Shown one piece after another: positions 1 through 11,889 of a stretch of DNA of 64,000 nt. The stretch's first letter is position 1. Each line of letters starts with the position of its first letter. The position numbers and the translations under genes were made by a program. Below the pieces are notes generated by a model. The model was given only the letters and a program-made list of their open reading frames with translations, ran no database searches and was not told where the DNA came from. The DNA comes from Eulemur rufifrons (taxonomy: Eukaryota > Chordata > Mammalia > Primates > Lemuridae): contig NC_090984.1 of assembly GCF_041146395.1 (NCBI RefSeq), positions 88,485,114 through 88,549,113 on the forward strand, in the 5' to 3' direction.

Positions 1-209
1 TATGGATACCCTTCAAAGGGAAAATATTCTCATGGACCTCCCCAATATTGATTTAAACTTTTATTATAATATTATTAAAATACATAAACCTGAACTAAAG
101 TCTTTATACTTGCAAGTCTTGTTCAACAATAAGAACTTTTAAATCAAAACAAATTCATGAATCAAATAGCAACACAGTTCAAGTTAATAGTATTATTAAT
201 AATTTAGCA
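1..209. other. AT-rich sequence, nothing recognised
   Basis: Short AT-rich flank before the first hAT element. I see no repeat, coding signal or regulatory motif that stands out. Confidence 0.5.
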
Positions 210-618
210 CGGCATAACTGCGGACCCCAACCCCCAGGGCCACGGACTGGCACCTGTCCATGTCCCGCCAAGAACCGAGCCCCATAGTAGAGGCGAGCAG
301 CAGGCGAGCCAGTGAAACCCCAGCTGCACCCACAGCGGCTCCCCATTGCTCGCATCACCGGGGAAACTCGGCCGGCCCCACCTCCCCCCCTGACCCCCAT
401 CAGATCAGCTGGCGGCATCAGACCCTCATAGGAGCAAGAACCCCACTGCAAACTGCGTATGTGAAGGGTCCAGGTTGTGCGCTCCCCGTGAGAATCCAAC
501 GCCTGATGATCTGAGGTGAGGTCAAGGCGGCAATGCCCCCGACCCCTAACTGTTAAAAAACTGTCTTCCATGAAACAGGTCCCTGGTGTCAAAAAGGTAG
601 GGGACCACTGTGGCATAA
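210..618 (-). mobile_element. MER1-type hAT-Charlie nonautonomous DNA transposon with target-site duplication
   Basis: The element body runs about 218-610. It carries the MER1 hallmarks in reverse orientation: a left end with the 'ccccaaccccc..ggccacgg' block, a right end with 'aaaactgtcttccatgaaac' followed by 'aaaaaggtaggggaccactg', and an internal inverted repeat around 'gatcagctggcggcat' and 'cgcctgatgatctg'. Flanks 210-217 (cggcataa) and 611-618 (tggcataa) agree in 7 of 8 bases, which is the 8-bp duplication expected of hAT transposases. About 390 bp long, so it is nearly full length for the nonautonomous family. Short reading frames through it are chance, because these elements encode no protein. 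Confidence 0.88.
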
Positions 619-1840
619 TATTGTTTGCTGATAACTAAATCACCGATCCTGAATTTAATATTAAAATGATGAAGGTTCATGCCAGGTTCTACGTCTTTCA
701 GCATTTTGGCTCCTGTTTCTAAAAATGCAGAAAAGACTTGCTCACTTAGATACACCGTACAAAATGAAACTTAAAACTTCAAAAATTTGAAAGGTCTGGT
801 TAGTGGGTCTAACCTTATAATTTATCAAAATCCTACATGCAAGAAATTTTTACATGCCAATTTTAATTAATTGCTAAAGGTTAATATGAAGGCTACTATT
901 TTAGGGAATGGAAATCTGCATTAAATAGGAATTTAATCCATTTATTTCTGGAAGAGGAAATAGAATTTCTTTATATTTATTATAACATTTCCTGCCAAAT
1001 TGGTATTCTGGAAGAAAAGCTGAATATTATTTGCTAAACTAAGTATTCAATCAACACCAACATTTGTTGAGTATATTTCTCAAGTACTCTATGCTCTGTG
1101 CACATAAGTCTCCTGTTACATATCTCTATTTGAACTGCTAGAAACCTTTATTTTTTTGTGGGATGCTAGGAAATTGTTTGGCTTTCACACAGTATGAACA
1201 CAATGGCAGGCATAAATATAAACTTGGACACTGAAAAGGAAGTAGCAATCTGAGTTTAAGATCATCACCAGATGATAAAGGATATGCTCACATTATTTTT
1301 TTTAAATTATCATTCAGTATAAACCAGAATTTAAAATCCCATTTCCAAATTCATGGTTTGGAGTGAATATTATTGAGCAATTCTTAGCTCAGTGCTTGGA
1401 ACTGCTCAACAAATGATAACTATTGTTGTTGTTTTTGTTGCTATTTACTTATTTAAAACATTTGGTTGACAACATAGCCAAAATAAAGGGACTGGTGCCG
1501 GAGTGAGGAGTCAGAGTCTTTTTCTTTCTGATGCTGACTAGTCAACTCATCTTAGGTATCTCTGTACTTGAATTTTCCTATCCATAAATGAGATTGAAAT
1601 CTTCTAGAATTGCTGGGAGGGTCATAGGAGTTTAATATGTAATTCAAAAGATGTGTGTTATGTAAAAGACTCAAGATAAGTCACATGGCATTATATACCA
1701 GTGCTCTGAAAACCAAACAATGCTACAAATATCTTAGATATTGTTTTAATAGACTTGAGCCAATTTGAAGAAAATAAATTTCTCAACAATAAAAGATCCC
1801 CTCAAGAATAGAACTTTAAGTCATTGCCCCTGGACAACTT

Positions 1841-1949
1841 TTTGATTATTCTACCAACGTTTTGATTATTCTACTTTTTGGTTTTTCAAACCTCATTTGA
1901 GAATAATCAAATGAGGTTTTCTGCACCCGAGAAAAGATTTCGAGTGCAG
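1841..1949. repeat. Cluster of direct and inverted repeats (two adjacent hairpins)
   Basis: The 14-mer tttgattattctac occurs at 1841-1854 and again at 1861-1874. Its 12-base inverted form, agaataatcaaa, lies at 1900-1911. A perfect 13-bp stem follows: aaacctcatttga at 1888-1900 and its reverse complement at 1907-1919, with a 6-base loop. A second stem starts one base later: ctgcacccg at 1921-1929 against cgagtgcag at 1941-1949, with one mismatch. I do not recognise a transposon family here. Confidence 0.8.
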
Positions 1950-2022
1950 ATTCTTTACCTGGAATTGATGAATAGGCTTCAGGGAGCACTAGCTTCTGAA
2001 AATGCATGCAATGTTTGGGGTG

Positions 2023-2080
2023 TCGATGTGTGTGGATATGTGTGCACGTGCCTCTGTGTATGTGTGTGCATGCACACATA
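2023..2080. repeat. Degenerate TG-rich tract with a 16-bp palindrome
   Basis: An imperfect TG/CA-rich stretch. Positions 2063-2078 read tgtgtgcatgcacaca, a perfect palindrome of alternating purine and pyrimidine, the kind of sequence that can adopt cruciform or Z-DNA forms. A CACGTG hexamer lies at 2045-2050. Confidence 0.7.
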
Positions 2081-3100
2081 TCAAAGAGACAATGTTTAGA
2101 TTTGATCCGATTCACAGAAGTGAATAAGAACAAAAAACTATATGAGCCACTATTTTGGAATGAGATTCTTAACTCTTAGTACAATTTGAGAATTAACACT
2201 TCACTTTGACCCTAAAGTGTTTTTAGGGAATCATTTTTCTGGGAATGACCTCTATGGTCCTGCAGTACTAGTTCTCTCAATTGTGGTGTAAAGTATTAAT
2301 CAATTTAATAAGGGCAGTTACCTCCTTCTGTATCTCCATCAAAGATAAATTGGAACTAAAGAGTAAACAATGGTATATCTCGTAACCATTGATCCAATGC
2401 CATAGGATTGTGTTACTTGATTCAGAATTATAGCCCAAAATAAGTGATGCACCGTAGCATGTGTTTGATATTTATAGATGAAACAAACTGAAGTCACAGG
2501 GCATCTTTCTAGTTAAGTGAATGTGGGTCAGTATATATCAAAACTAATCAGATTCAGACCGGCTTTAGCCTCCATTTATTTTACTGAGGCATGAATGGTG
2601 AGATCATGTATCCTAAGTCACAGTCTGGTTTCGACAATGGCTTACACCTGTATGACCCATACCCCTGTCAAGATACAGAACACTACTATCACTCTAGAAA
2701 GTTCTCTCATTCCCCTTCTCAGGCATCCGCTCTCCAGAGACTGATCTGGTTTTTCTTATTGCTAGCTAATCCTTCAGTTACTTTAGCGTTTTGTTCTAGT
2801 TTCTTATTTAGAAAATCAATTATCAGATTGGCATAGATCAATTTTTTCAACTTTCATTTCCTAGAGTCTTACATATCTTTGGAAGTGGCCTGGGAGGATA
2901 TCAGAGAGATCTAAACACTTCCCCAACTCCTTCAACTGGAGCAGCTCCTGCTTCTGAACTCTTTTATAAATTGGAGTTCCATGCAGGGTTTGGTTTTAAA
3001 AGGGGGTTCTACTTCTTTTAAAAAATTATCTGGCATAGGCTATTGTGCCAAAAATAACTGCAATGTTTAAGTTAAGCCATGATAGAATTTGACTCTTAAA

Positions 3101-3451
3101 ATGACAGTTAAGGGGCCGGGCGCAGTGGCTCACACCTGTAATCCTGACTCTGGGAGGCCGAGGCGGGAGGATTGCTTGAGCTCAGAAGTTCAAAACCTGC
3201 CTGAGCAAGAGTGAGGCCCCGTCTCTACTAAAAATAGATAGAAATTAGCCAAACAACTAAAAATAGAAAAAATTAGCTGGGCATGGTGGCGCATGCCTGT
3301 AGTCCCAGCTACCTAGGAGGCTGAGGCAGGAGGATCACTTGAGCCCAGGTGTTTGAGGTTGCTGTGAGCTAGGCTGATGCCATGGCACTCTAGCCGAGGC
3401 AAGAGAGTGAGACTCTGTCTCCAAAAAAAAAAAAAAAATGATAGTTAAGGC
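3101..3451 (+). mobile_element. Alu SINE (strepsirrhine type), full length, with TSD
   Basis: The body runs 3114-3438, from ggccgggcgcagtggctcac to a poly-A tail of about 16. It has a dimeric 7SL-derived structure with an expanded middle A-rich linker that repeats the 'aaattagc' motif, and a right arm reading 'gctgtgagctaggctgatgc'. Target duplications atgacagttaagg (3101-3113) and atgatagttaagg (3439-3451) differ at one base. Confidence 0.96.
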
Positions 3452-4064
3452 TTCCTAAGCCCCAAGAGAGTGAGTAAAAGTTGGCAGTTGTGCAGAATGA
3501 AGGCTGATAAAACAAATGGCCCCACTTTGAAGCTAGCAGCAACTGGACTTGGAAAAGCACATCCTCAGTGAGCGGTACCCTTTCCTCAGTGTGCTTTTAA
3601 AGTCATGCAGAGGAATTTGTTAATTCCTTGATGATGCTCATGTACTTTCTGCCATGTTTTCTCTAGCAAGGTGACCATCTTGACTGCTTCAGGTCAGTCT
3701 TGTGCCTTAAAGTCAACTGGACTCAGGAACTGGACAGAATCAATTGTGATATATCTAACTAAGCTGAAATTGTCCTATTTTTCTCCCCAAAATGCAAGTT
3801 CACTGCTTCATGAATTATAACCAAAGGTCTATCTGTGTTTGGAAGTTTTGTTTTAATAGAAGAGACTGTAAATTATATACACTACAAATGTTCTCATATT
3901 TAAGATAGTAAATAGGGGAAACTAGCTCTAGAATAAAATATATTTTTATAAATTATCTGATACTAGTTGTTTAAATTTTATAAACGACCCATTAGAGAAG
4001 CATTTTTATAGGTTGACTGTTTTGATATTGTTTTCCTTTTAATTTTGTCCCCCCAAAATAAAGC
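3452..4064. other. Unassigned sequence
   Basis: AT-rich DNA with no gene or repeat that I recognise between the Alu and the following MIR. Confidence 0.5.
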
Positions 4065-4262
4065 ATAAATAATAATACTTTACATTTGTATCTTGATTTA
4101 AAATATATAAAAATAACACATCTGTTTGTCATAACAATCCTGCAAAGTATGTATTATTATCTCTATTTTAAAGATGAGTAAACTGAGAGACTGTGAGTTT
4201 GAGGGACCTGGTCACAGAGGTAGAGAGCTCTACAGTTCAGTGGGCATTCTCATAGCTAAATC
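4065..4262 (+). mobile_element. MIR SINE fragment
   Basis: Shows the MIR core in order: 'tttacattt', 'cataacaatcctgcaaagta', 'tattattatctctatttta', 'gatgagtaaactgaga' and 'ctggtcacagaggtagagag'. It is strongly diverged, as expected for this old tRNA-derived SINE, and its edges are approximate. Confidence 0.8.
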
Positions 4263-6150
4263 ACTAGTATATTGTCATATATCCAGGACCAAGTATCGTT
4301 TACTTGCATTTTTAAAAAGATACTGGTGTGTTTAGTTAAGAGACAGTGAGTAGGTAACTGTTCTTAACCCTAGAACTCAGTATCACCCCATCTTCTAGCT
4401 CATTGTTAATTTTGGTTTTGCCTTCCAATGAAATTTGGCATCAACACTCATAAGCATTTTAAAATTTTAATTTTAAAAGAATGTTTCCATGGGGAGAAGA
4501 GACAAAATCATTTCTAAAAACTTAAGAAACTGCTAGGAAAAGCTAAGTGATTAATTTCCCATAAAGTGGATCAGGCATTTCATTTTGGCAAATGACTCTG
4601 AATTAGAAATCTTTCTTAGATTGGAGATAAAGTCTTTACAAGGCTCTCTGAACCAGGAAAAGGCATACTTGATTGCATAGTGAGAAAAGTCAAAAATATA
4701 ATAAAAAGCTCCTAGGAAAAGGCCCCCTAGAAATGCCTGTAAAACACACACTGAACAAGCTAAGCTTTGCTGGCAGATGTGCCTCACCTGATCATTGGTC
4801 CCCAATGAAGGGGTATATTATAAGCAAGGATTGAGAATATCACTTTTAATCACTTAATAATCACTTAACTGAATGCATCATTACTAAGAATGTACACTTC
4901 CCATCAAAGAGGAAGAGAGCATTCAGTCACATGCAAGTCTAGTAAAGGATAACACTGCAGTCCTGGGGGCAAATTGGATCCATGAATCTGGATGAGCATC
5001 AAGGGGCTGAATTCCTGCAGATATCGCAGATGAGAGCAAAGAGGAGACTAAATAGCAGAGAGAGCAGATGACAAAGGGTGAGACCAGGCAGCGGGACAAA
5101 AGCCTGCCTAGGTTGTTATGATCCAGAGAAACCACAGGAGGGCAGCAAAAGCAAGCTGCACAGATGTTAAATTAGGGAGAAGCACAAGTTTTTAAAGACG
5201 TCCATCTATCACAGAACCCAGACTTCAAACTGCTAGGAGTTAGTGGAATATTTCCTAATGACTCTTATGAATTTAATCCAAATAATGCTTATACTCAACG
5301 TAAAGATTCAAAGAGGTAGGTAGGAGAAGCAGGTAGGAGAAGTGAGTCTGGTGAAGAGATTTTCTGAGCAGGGAACACAGAAGATGCACTATTCCTTTCA
5401 TTAATTTTCCCACTGTCTGCCACGATGGGTCGAGAATTCAAGGAATAGTACTAAGGATTCAGGACAGAGGTTGTGACTGTTCTTTGAAATGGTGGCAAGC
5501 AGGCAGCTAAATATATGCTAACATTATCAATCAGAATATACAATGAATGAAAGTATAGCTGAGGAAATGGACGATTGATGAGATCACTTAATTGCTCATT
5601 AAAATTACACCTGAGGAACTACATTCAGGGTCCCTCCAGAAAGGACCCCCTTAGCCACTTCTTGTGTACTTAAGAATTTCCAATAACTATATGGAGAAAA
5701 CAGTATTTTTGTTAATCACATTTCTCTTCTAAAAGGAAAGTGACAATCTATAGCTGAAAAAGAAAATACCATTTCAGCAGGTCATCTGGGTGGTCCCCAG
5801 AATAAACCCGTTATTATGTTAAAAGCTAATTTTGATCTATGGATGAACTTCATTACTTCGATATAAGGGCAGGAAGCTCAACTTTGGGGAAAACAGGTGA
5901 ACCTACCCTATAATGTTGGGGGGGGGGATGGAAAAATAACTCAAATGAAAACTACTTATTTTGCCCAGGAAATGTATTCTGCATATTCTGCTTTTATATC
6001 TTTATAAAAGTCTGATGAATAGACATTAACCAGGAATTTCTTTTATAGGAAATAATTCAAAAAAATGAGGAAAAATGATTTATGTTCAAGGATATTTTAA
6101 GACATAGATGTTTTATTTATATTTGAGAAAATTATAAATAACCTCAAAAT
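4263..6150. other. Unassigned sequence with a poly-G run
   Basis: About 1.9 kb without a recognised gene or repeat family. Short open frames are below 85 codons. A run of ten G occurs at 5918-5927. A purine-rich patch lies around 5310-5350. Confidence 0.5.
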
Positions 6151-6154
6151 TCAT

Positions 6155-6390
6155 AACAAATCTTTATTGAATATTAACTTTATGCCAAATCCTAGTAAGC
6201 CCTCTTATATTGTTTCTCACAACAAGCCTAGGAGGTAAGTGTTATTATTATACCCATTTTAGAGATGAGGGAAGCCAAGCCTCCAAGAGGTTAAGCAACT
6301 TGCCCACAGTCACATATCTAATAAAAATTGGAAAGAGGATTTTGACTCCAAAATCCATAGTCTTAACATCTATGTTATTAGATTCTTTTA
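6155..6390 (+). mobile_element. MIR SINE
   Basis: A near complete MIR: 'tttattgaatattaacttta', 'gccaaatcctagtaagccc', 'ctcacaacaagcctaggagg', 'gttattattatacccatttt', 'gaggttaagcaacttgccca' and the distal 'aaaatccatagtcttaacat' part are all present and collinear. Confidence 0.85.
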
Positions 6391-6429
6391 TATAATAGAA
6401 TGATTAAATACATTTTGGTACATCCTTAT

Positions 6430-6640
6430 GATATTTTCCAGAATTAAACATTATGATTTTAAAGAATAGTAATGCAAGATGAAAAATAATATAAAGTGAA
6501 TAAACCAGGATACAAAATAGTAGATGCACTATGATCTCAATTGTATAAAAGTCAACAGAAATATACTGACATGTTAACTGAACATATTTCTGGGTGGTAT
6601 ATTAAAATTTTAATCTTTTGGTGTCTTCTAGTTCTTTATA
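6430..6640 (+). mobile_element. Old L1/HAL1-type 3' end fragment
   Basis: Contains the degenerate LINE 3' signature 'gtagatgcactatgatctca', then 'ttgtataaaagt', followed by the 'tctgggtggtatat' stretch. It is collinear with old L1M or HAL1 3' ends. Edges and subfamily are uncertain. Confidence 0.5.
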
Positions 6641-6752
6641 TGAACATATTTGTTTCTATAATTATGAAGAAAGTAATTGTGTAGCAGGTGTATGGTGAGG
6701 AGAAACTTTGCATTTTTGTTCTGTAGGAAAATTTGACATAATGAATGCCATA

Positions 6753-7064
6753 GCTTAGATACAGCTTGTTTGTTCCCACCAAATCTCAGGTTGAAATTTG
6801 ATCCCCAGTGTTGGAGGTGGAACCTAGTGGAAGGTGTCTGGGTCATGGGGTGGATCCCTCATGAATAGATTAATGCCCTTCCTGGGGGTGAGTTCTCACT
6901 CTGTTACTTTCTGTGAGAGCTGGCACCTCCTCCTGTCTCTTGCTTTCTTTCTCTCCACTTCACCTGGCTCCTCTCCACCTTTGGCCATGAGTGGATGCAG
7001 CCTGAGCTCTCAGCAGATGCAGATGCCCAATCTTGAACTTTTCCAGCCATCTGAATTGTGAGCT
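6753..7064 (+). mobile_element. ERVL-MaLR LTR remnant (MST/MLT1-like), 3' truncated
   Basis: Collinear with MaLR LTRs: 'aaatctcaggttgaaatttg', 'cccagtgttggaggtggaac', 'gggtcatggggtggatccct', 'gagttctcactctgttactt', 'gccatgagtggatgcagcct' and 'ctgaattgtgagct'. It stops where the 'aaataaacctcttttcttta' region would begin, so roughly the last 90 bp are missing. No internal retroviral genes flank it. It is older and more diverged than the MST copy at 30126. Confidence 0.8.
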
Positions 7065-9275
7065 TAGGAATTTGTAGGCAAATTTGCATAAGAAACCCAA
7101 ACATAGGTAGGAGGTGAGAAACAAGCATCTGGCTCCTATCAGTGATTCATAGTTACTGAAACCTGTTGGGGAGAATCGTGGTGACTTAACTAAGTAGCAG
7201 TAAAATGCAATCGAGGTCTGTAAAATAAAATCACCATGAGGGTGGAAAAGAGGTAGGGTCAGCAGGATGACCCCAGCAGTTACAAACCTTCCCCTAGGGA
7301 AAGTATGTCCCACTTAGGATGTTTTTGTCTGTGAGTGGCACAATATTCCAAAAAAAAAAAAAAAAAAATTGGCTCAAGTAATAAATATTTTTATTACCTC
7401 CCATGAGAAGCCCAGAACCAAGGTGGTTCCAGATTTGGTTTACCAACCCAATATGCAGTAGTGAACCCGGGGAATTTATAATCTTTCTCTCACCATCCTC
7501 AGCATGTTAGCAATATCTCCCCTCATTGCCTCATGATGGCTGCAGTAGTTCCAGGCATCACATGTGATCACATTCAGCGTACATGGAAAGTTGTTTTTCC
7601 CCCAGGCATTTCTTCTTACTATGGAGAAAAACCTTTTTCAGAAGCCCCTTATATACTTCCCATTTTCCCCATTGGGTAAGATTACGTACAAGCAAGAGAG
7701 TAGGGAAAGGTGAAAGGCTTTTAGGTAGGCAGCAAACAATGTCTGCACAAGTTGTTCTGGGTGATGCAGGGTATAGTAGAAATTGACCTGATGCTTCAGG
7801 TGAAGCAGCTTTATATTCAAACATTGTGGAAATGGGAGTCCCAGCTACATTCAATATGGATGAATGTAGCAATGAGTGAGGAAGAGGGTTGGAGACTGAA
7901 TTCCTGGATGAGATAAAGATGGAGCATTCTGAGACTTCTGAGCATTACAGGAGGGGAGGCCAAGTGGGATTTGAGTGATTTAATGTGCATATTTAAAAGA
8001 AATGTGGCGACCATACATTATGCTGGTGAAATGGAATGTTGTGGTTACATTTTTGTAGAAGGATGAAATTATCTAAAAGGTCATATTAGCAAGATGATGT
8101 GGCAAGATAAAGTATTTTTTAAAATAAGGTTATATAAAATAAAGAACAAATATAATTTCATAGGTAAATAAGACAATGAAAGCTAAAAGATAAATAAACA
8201 GGGTAAAACAATACCAGCAAATGCATGCATGAAGAATAAAAAGTTATTTAGCTAAAAGAAAATATTAGAAGAATAAAAATGATCGAATATTGTGGTATGG
8301 CAAATCTAATTAAATGTACACATTTCAAACTGAGTAAAAAAAAAAAAAAAAAAAAAAATAGAAACAGCACCAGAAAACTTGGGGTTTATATGATTTTGGT
8401 TTACAGCCCTTTGGGTTGTGATAATTACAGAAGGCCAGCCACATCTTCTTAAATTTCTCACATAAGTCTGAAATTTAAGAAAGGGTGTCCCTATAGCCTC
8501 TTGCTGAAGGTGAGTATCGCCAGATTTTTATTTTTTTAACCTTCTGGAAAAAACTGCCAACTAACTTTGGCCCGGCTCCAACTGTTCTTCCTTCCTGGCC
8601 CCAGTGGAAATGCAAAGTCTCTGCGTTATTCCTGCTCAGGCAGACCGACAAGTCTACAGTTGATTCTTGCTATTTTAATAAAGGCATCATTTTTCAACAG
8701 AAAATTCATAATTGAGGAAATCATGTGCATATCACACCCATGCCTGGGGAATTCTAACTGTTTAGTCCATAAAGGACAGCTACCCAATTCGCAAGCACAG
8801 CATCTAAAAATAAATCAAGAGTAACGGTACACGCCAAATTCCCAAATGATATGGCTATCTTCTCCGTGTTCCTTCAAGTATCCAACAGCACCGTGCAAAC
8901 TCTTGAGGCTTAGAAACTGCTTTGTGTTTAACTTTTCTTTGTTCAGTCTCCTCTCATCTGCTGCTTACAAAAGCTGCCATTTCTACCCAATAAAAGTCGA
9001 TGTTCCTGCTGAGTACACTCGCCACCCTCTGTTTGAATCCTAAGCTAGGTAATGATGAATTATAATTATTCCTGATTACAGATATTTTCTAAACTTTTAA
9101 CCTTGAAACTTATAACCTTTAAATAAACATTCAGTGAAAGTAATATTTTTGTTATAAGATATATGTTAATTTTAAAAGTTAGGAAATACAGATAAGTATG
9201 AATAAAAATAAAAGCCATTTAGTTAACATGTGGAGATAGGGGTTTTTGGTTTTGTGTTTGGTGAGTTGATGCATA
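7065..9275. other. Unassigned sequence with poly-A tracts; possible old repeat at about 7330-7620
   Basis: No gene is recognised. The 7330-7620 stretch ('ggctcaagtaataaata', 'cctcatgatggctgcagtag', 'cagcgtacatgg') resembles a common old mammalian interspersed repeat that I cannot name with confidence. Poly-A tracts occur at 7350-7368 and about 8337-8359, without a recognised SINE or processed gene ahead of them. Confidence 0.4.
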
Positions 9276-9279
9276 CTGT

Positions 9280-9410
9280 TATTCATTATTTCAATATTCA
9301 ACATATATTAATGTATGTATTAGTGTATCCCAGGCCCTAGAAACCAGGTGTAAGGAATATAGCACTGAAAAAAAGCCAGTCCTTTCATGCAGCTTACTGT
9401 CAGAACTCTT
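9280..9410 (+). repeat. Ancient interspersed-repeat-like segment (family uncertain)
   Basis: The order 'caacatatattaatgtatgt', 'cccaggccctagaaaccag', 'ggaatatagcactgaaaaa' and 'cctttcatgcagcttac' fits a very old mammalian repeat with the layout 'last for size, storage, supply from stock' seen again at 12190, 48190 and 52775. I cannot assign a family without alignment. Confidence 0.35.
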
Positions 9411-9449
9411 TATAAAAAGGGAATCATTCCATATCTACATTTTTAAAAC

Positions 9450-9925
9450 CTACTTTTAATCAATTTAAAAATATATGTTGCATTTTCGTGTTAAATATAG
9501 GTCTGTAACTGCAATTTCAAATGACTGTTTAATAGTTCAACATTTGAATGCTCCATAATTCTAAGCAGTTTTCATTGTTTTCTGTTATTATTGTATGAAC
9601 AACTTTTCAGAAGAACTTTGAGTATTGACAAATAAATTGGCACATGTATTCAATTACACAAACTTCATACTCCTGTGTTTTGAGTCCTAGATTATAACCC
9701 TTTCCAAGTCAATACGTAGATCTACTTTATCATTACCTTTATATTTCCTTGTTTGGATAGTCCACTTTTAAAAGAAGTTCCAGATTGCTTCTTATTATAA
9801 ACAGTGAAACAACAAATATCCTTGTGCATTTATCTGCACACATTTATATGAATGTTCACTCTTTTACTTAATTAGACTCTAAAATGGAGGTACATGCTTG
9901 GTATACAAATTTTAAGTAGAGAAGT
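9450..9925 (-). mobile_element. Old L1-type LINE fragment
   Basis: Reverse-strand LINE ORF2/3' end features are visible: 'gaatgctccataattc', 'cttattataaacagtgaaac' and 'aatatccttgtgcatttatc'. Highly diverged and full of stops, with approximate edges. Confidence 0.5.
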
Positions 9926-10084
9926 GTATTTATTAAATGAAAAGTGTAAACTGCATCCTATGCTTTCTTTCTACTCCCAGTTCAACTCCTTGGAGGTAAA
10001 TCACCATGCATCTCCGTGCATTTATTTCTTGTATAAATTTTCTCCACCTATTGTGTATGTGCTACATAATGGTTTTTGATCACA

Positions 10085-10351
10085 CAGCATCCATGCCTTC
10101 CCTCCTTTGCAACTGCACCCTGATATTTACGAATGTCTTCTTTCCACACTAAATCTGTTGCAGCTACTGCAGCTTCCTTGTTCTTCACACAGGTTAAAAA
10201 CAATTAAAAATATTCCAGCTTCAGGGATTGTGCACTTCCTGTTTCCACTGCCTGGAAAGCTTATCCCCAGATTCTCATAGGGAATCTTAATCCTTTAGGT
10301 CTTTGCTCAACTTTTATCTCATCAGTGTGACATGCCCTAATCACCCCATTT

Positions 10352-10366
<15 letters not shown>
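10085..10366 (+). mobile_element. L2 LINE, upstream part (split by an Alu)
   Basis: L2 3'-region markers appear in order: 'cttcctgtttccactgcctg', 'cttatccccagattctcata', 'aggtctttgctcaacttt' and 'atcaccccatttaaaatagc'. The L2 continues on the far side of the Alu at 10708. Codon structure is lost. Confidence 0.75.
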
Positions 10367-10718
<352 letters not shown>

Positions 10719-10965
10719 AACCCCACACCTCCTACCTCCCTTCTTGGTTCAACTCTCATCTGGGGATTTGTCATCATCTGACATTCTATTTACCTTACCC
10801 GTCATCTGTTTATTATTTGAACCCTCTACTAGAATGTAAGCTCCACGAGGGCAGGAATTTTTGTCCACTGTTATATCCTCAGTGCTAGAACAGTTATTAA
10901 CATATAAGAAATAGCTGCCCAATAAATATTTCTTTAATAGATGAATGAATAGCAGTGAAGCACTC
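10719..10965 (+). mobile_element. L2 LINE, 3' end (continuation)
   Basis: This is the canonical L2 tail: 'ctagaatgtaagctccacga', 'gggcaggaatttttgtc', 'tatcctcagtgctagaacag' and 'caataaatatttctttaata', ending in the 'gatgaatgaatag' terminal repeat. It belongs to the same element as 10085-10366. Confidence 0.85.
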
Positions 10966-11019
10966 ACATAAGCTGGGGGCTGATTAGACATTAGTTTGAG
11001 CCTCAGTTTTACTATGGTC

Positions 11020-11205
11020 ACAGTAGCTCTGTGATCTTGGACAACTTAATTTGTCTAAGCTTCCATTTTTTCATCTTCAGGGTTATTAAAATTAAGTACT
11101 TCATAGGATGTTATGATGATTCACAGAGGTTCCATCATGAAAAATGTTTAGAACAGTATCAGGCACATAGCAAGCACTCAACAAAGCTTTTCTTCTTATT
11201 ATTAT
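11020..11205 (-). mobile_element. MIR SINE fragment
   Basis: Reverse-strand MIR. Read on the plus strand it gives 'agctctgtgatcttggacaa', 'cttaatttgtctaagcttcc', 'catcttcagggttattaaa' and 'atcaggcacatagcaagcac', which are the standard MIR complement landmarks in order. Confidence 0.8.
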
Positions 11206-11885
11206 TATTGTCATTATTCTTATTAATAATGTGACATAAAAAGTATAACCTTATTATTTTTCTTCTTTAGAGTTCCAACTCTTTGCCTAGCATACAAAGC
11301 ATCGGGAAGCTTCCATGTGCAACAGGCTGACTCCTGTTACCCTTCAGTGTATCCTAGCATTACAATGCATGTAATATTGCCAATGCAAAAAGCAGTTTGC
11401 TGCATTGCTCCTCCAGGGTGATTTGTTGGCACTAGGGCAATTTTTGAATATGGGGACACTGTAGCCTCCTTCTACACAGTAGGGGACAGCCATAGTGATT
11501 GGTCCAAATTCAGAGTCGCTCATGTTCACAAAAACCTGGAACCTGGGACAGCTCCAATGTTTCCCTGAGTGTTTCAGTGACTCATTCTTGGTTCATACAC
11601 TCAACGTAGCTGCCTCATTTCTATTTCATAGCAGCAAAGGGTAAACTAGCAGGGCAAAGAACCCTTTAGTTCCTTGGGATTCAATAAAAGAGGAAATGAC
11701 CCATCCATGTTTCTCACAGACTAATTCCCAGGAACAACCTCTGGATAAAACTCAGGCTCCAAGTGTGTTCATTACCATATTTTCCATTCACTCAACAAAC
11801 ATTTTTAAAAATAAACACCATGGCAAAGTCACCATAATATGTGCCATGAAGATTCTTTCTGCCTAAAGATAATTGTTACTAGTCA
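11206..11885. other. Unassigned sequence
   Basis: No gene or repeat is recognised. A short TTA-rich patch lies at 11197-11230. Confidence 0.5.
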
Positions 11886-11889
11886 TAAC

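Larger units (their letters stand above)
619..3100. other. Unique AT-rich DNA without a recognised gene
   Basis: About 2.5 kb in which I recognise no gene or interspersed repeat. It contains the palindrome cluster at 1841-1949 and the TG-rich tract at 2023-2080, listed separately. Open frames here stay below 100 codons and show no domain that I recognise. Confidence 0.5.

Noticed and set aside
179..616. 145-codon frame on the minus strand
   Set aside because: It is almost entirely within the MER1-type element, which is noncoding. GC-rich repeat sequence gives long chance frames.
8337..8359. Poly-A tract as a processed-pseudogene tail
   Set aside because: The preceding 300 bp show no coding or RNA gene similarity that I can see and no paired target duplication.
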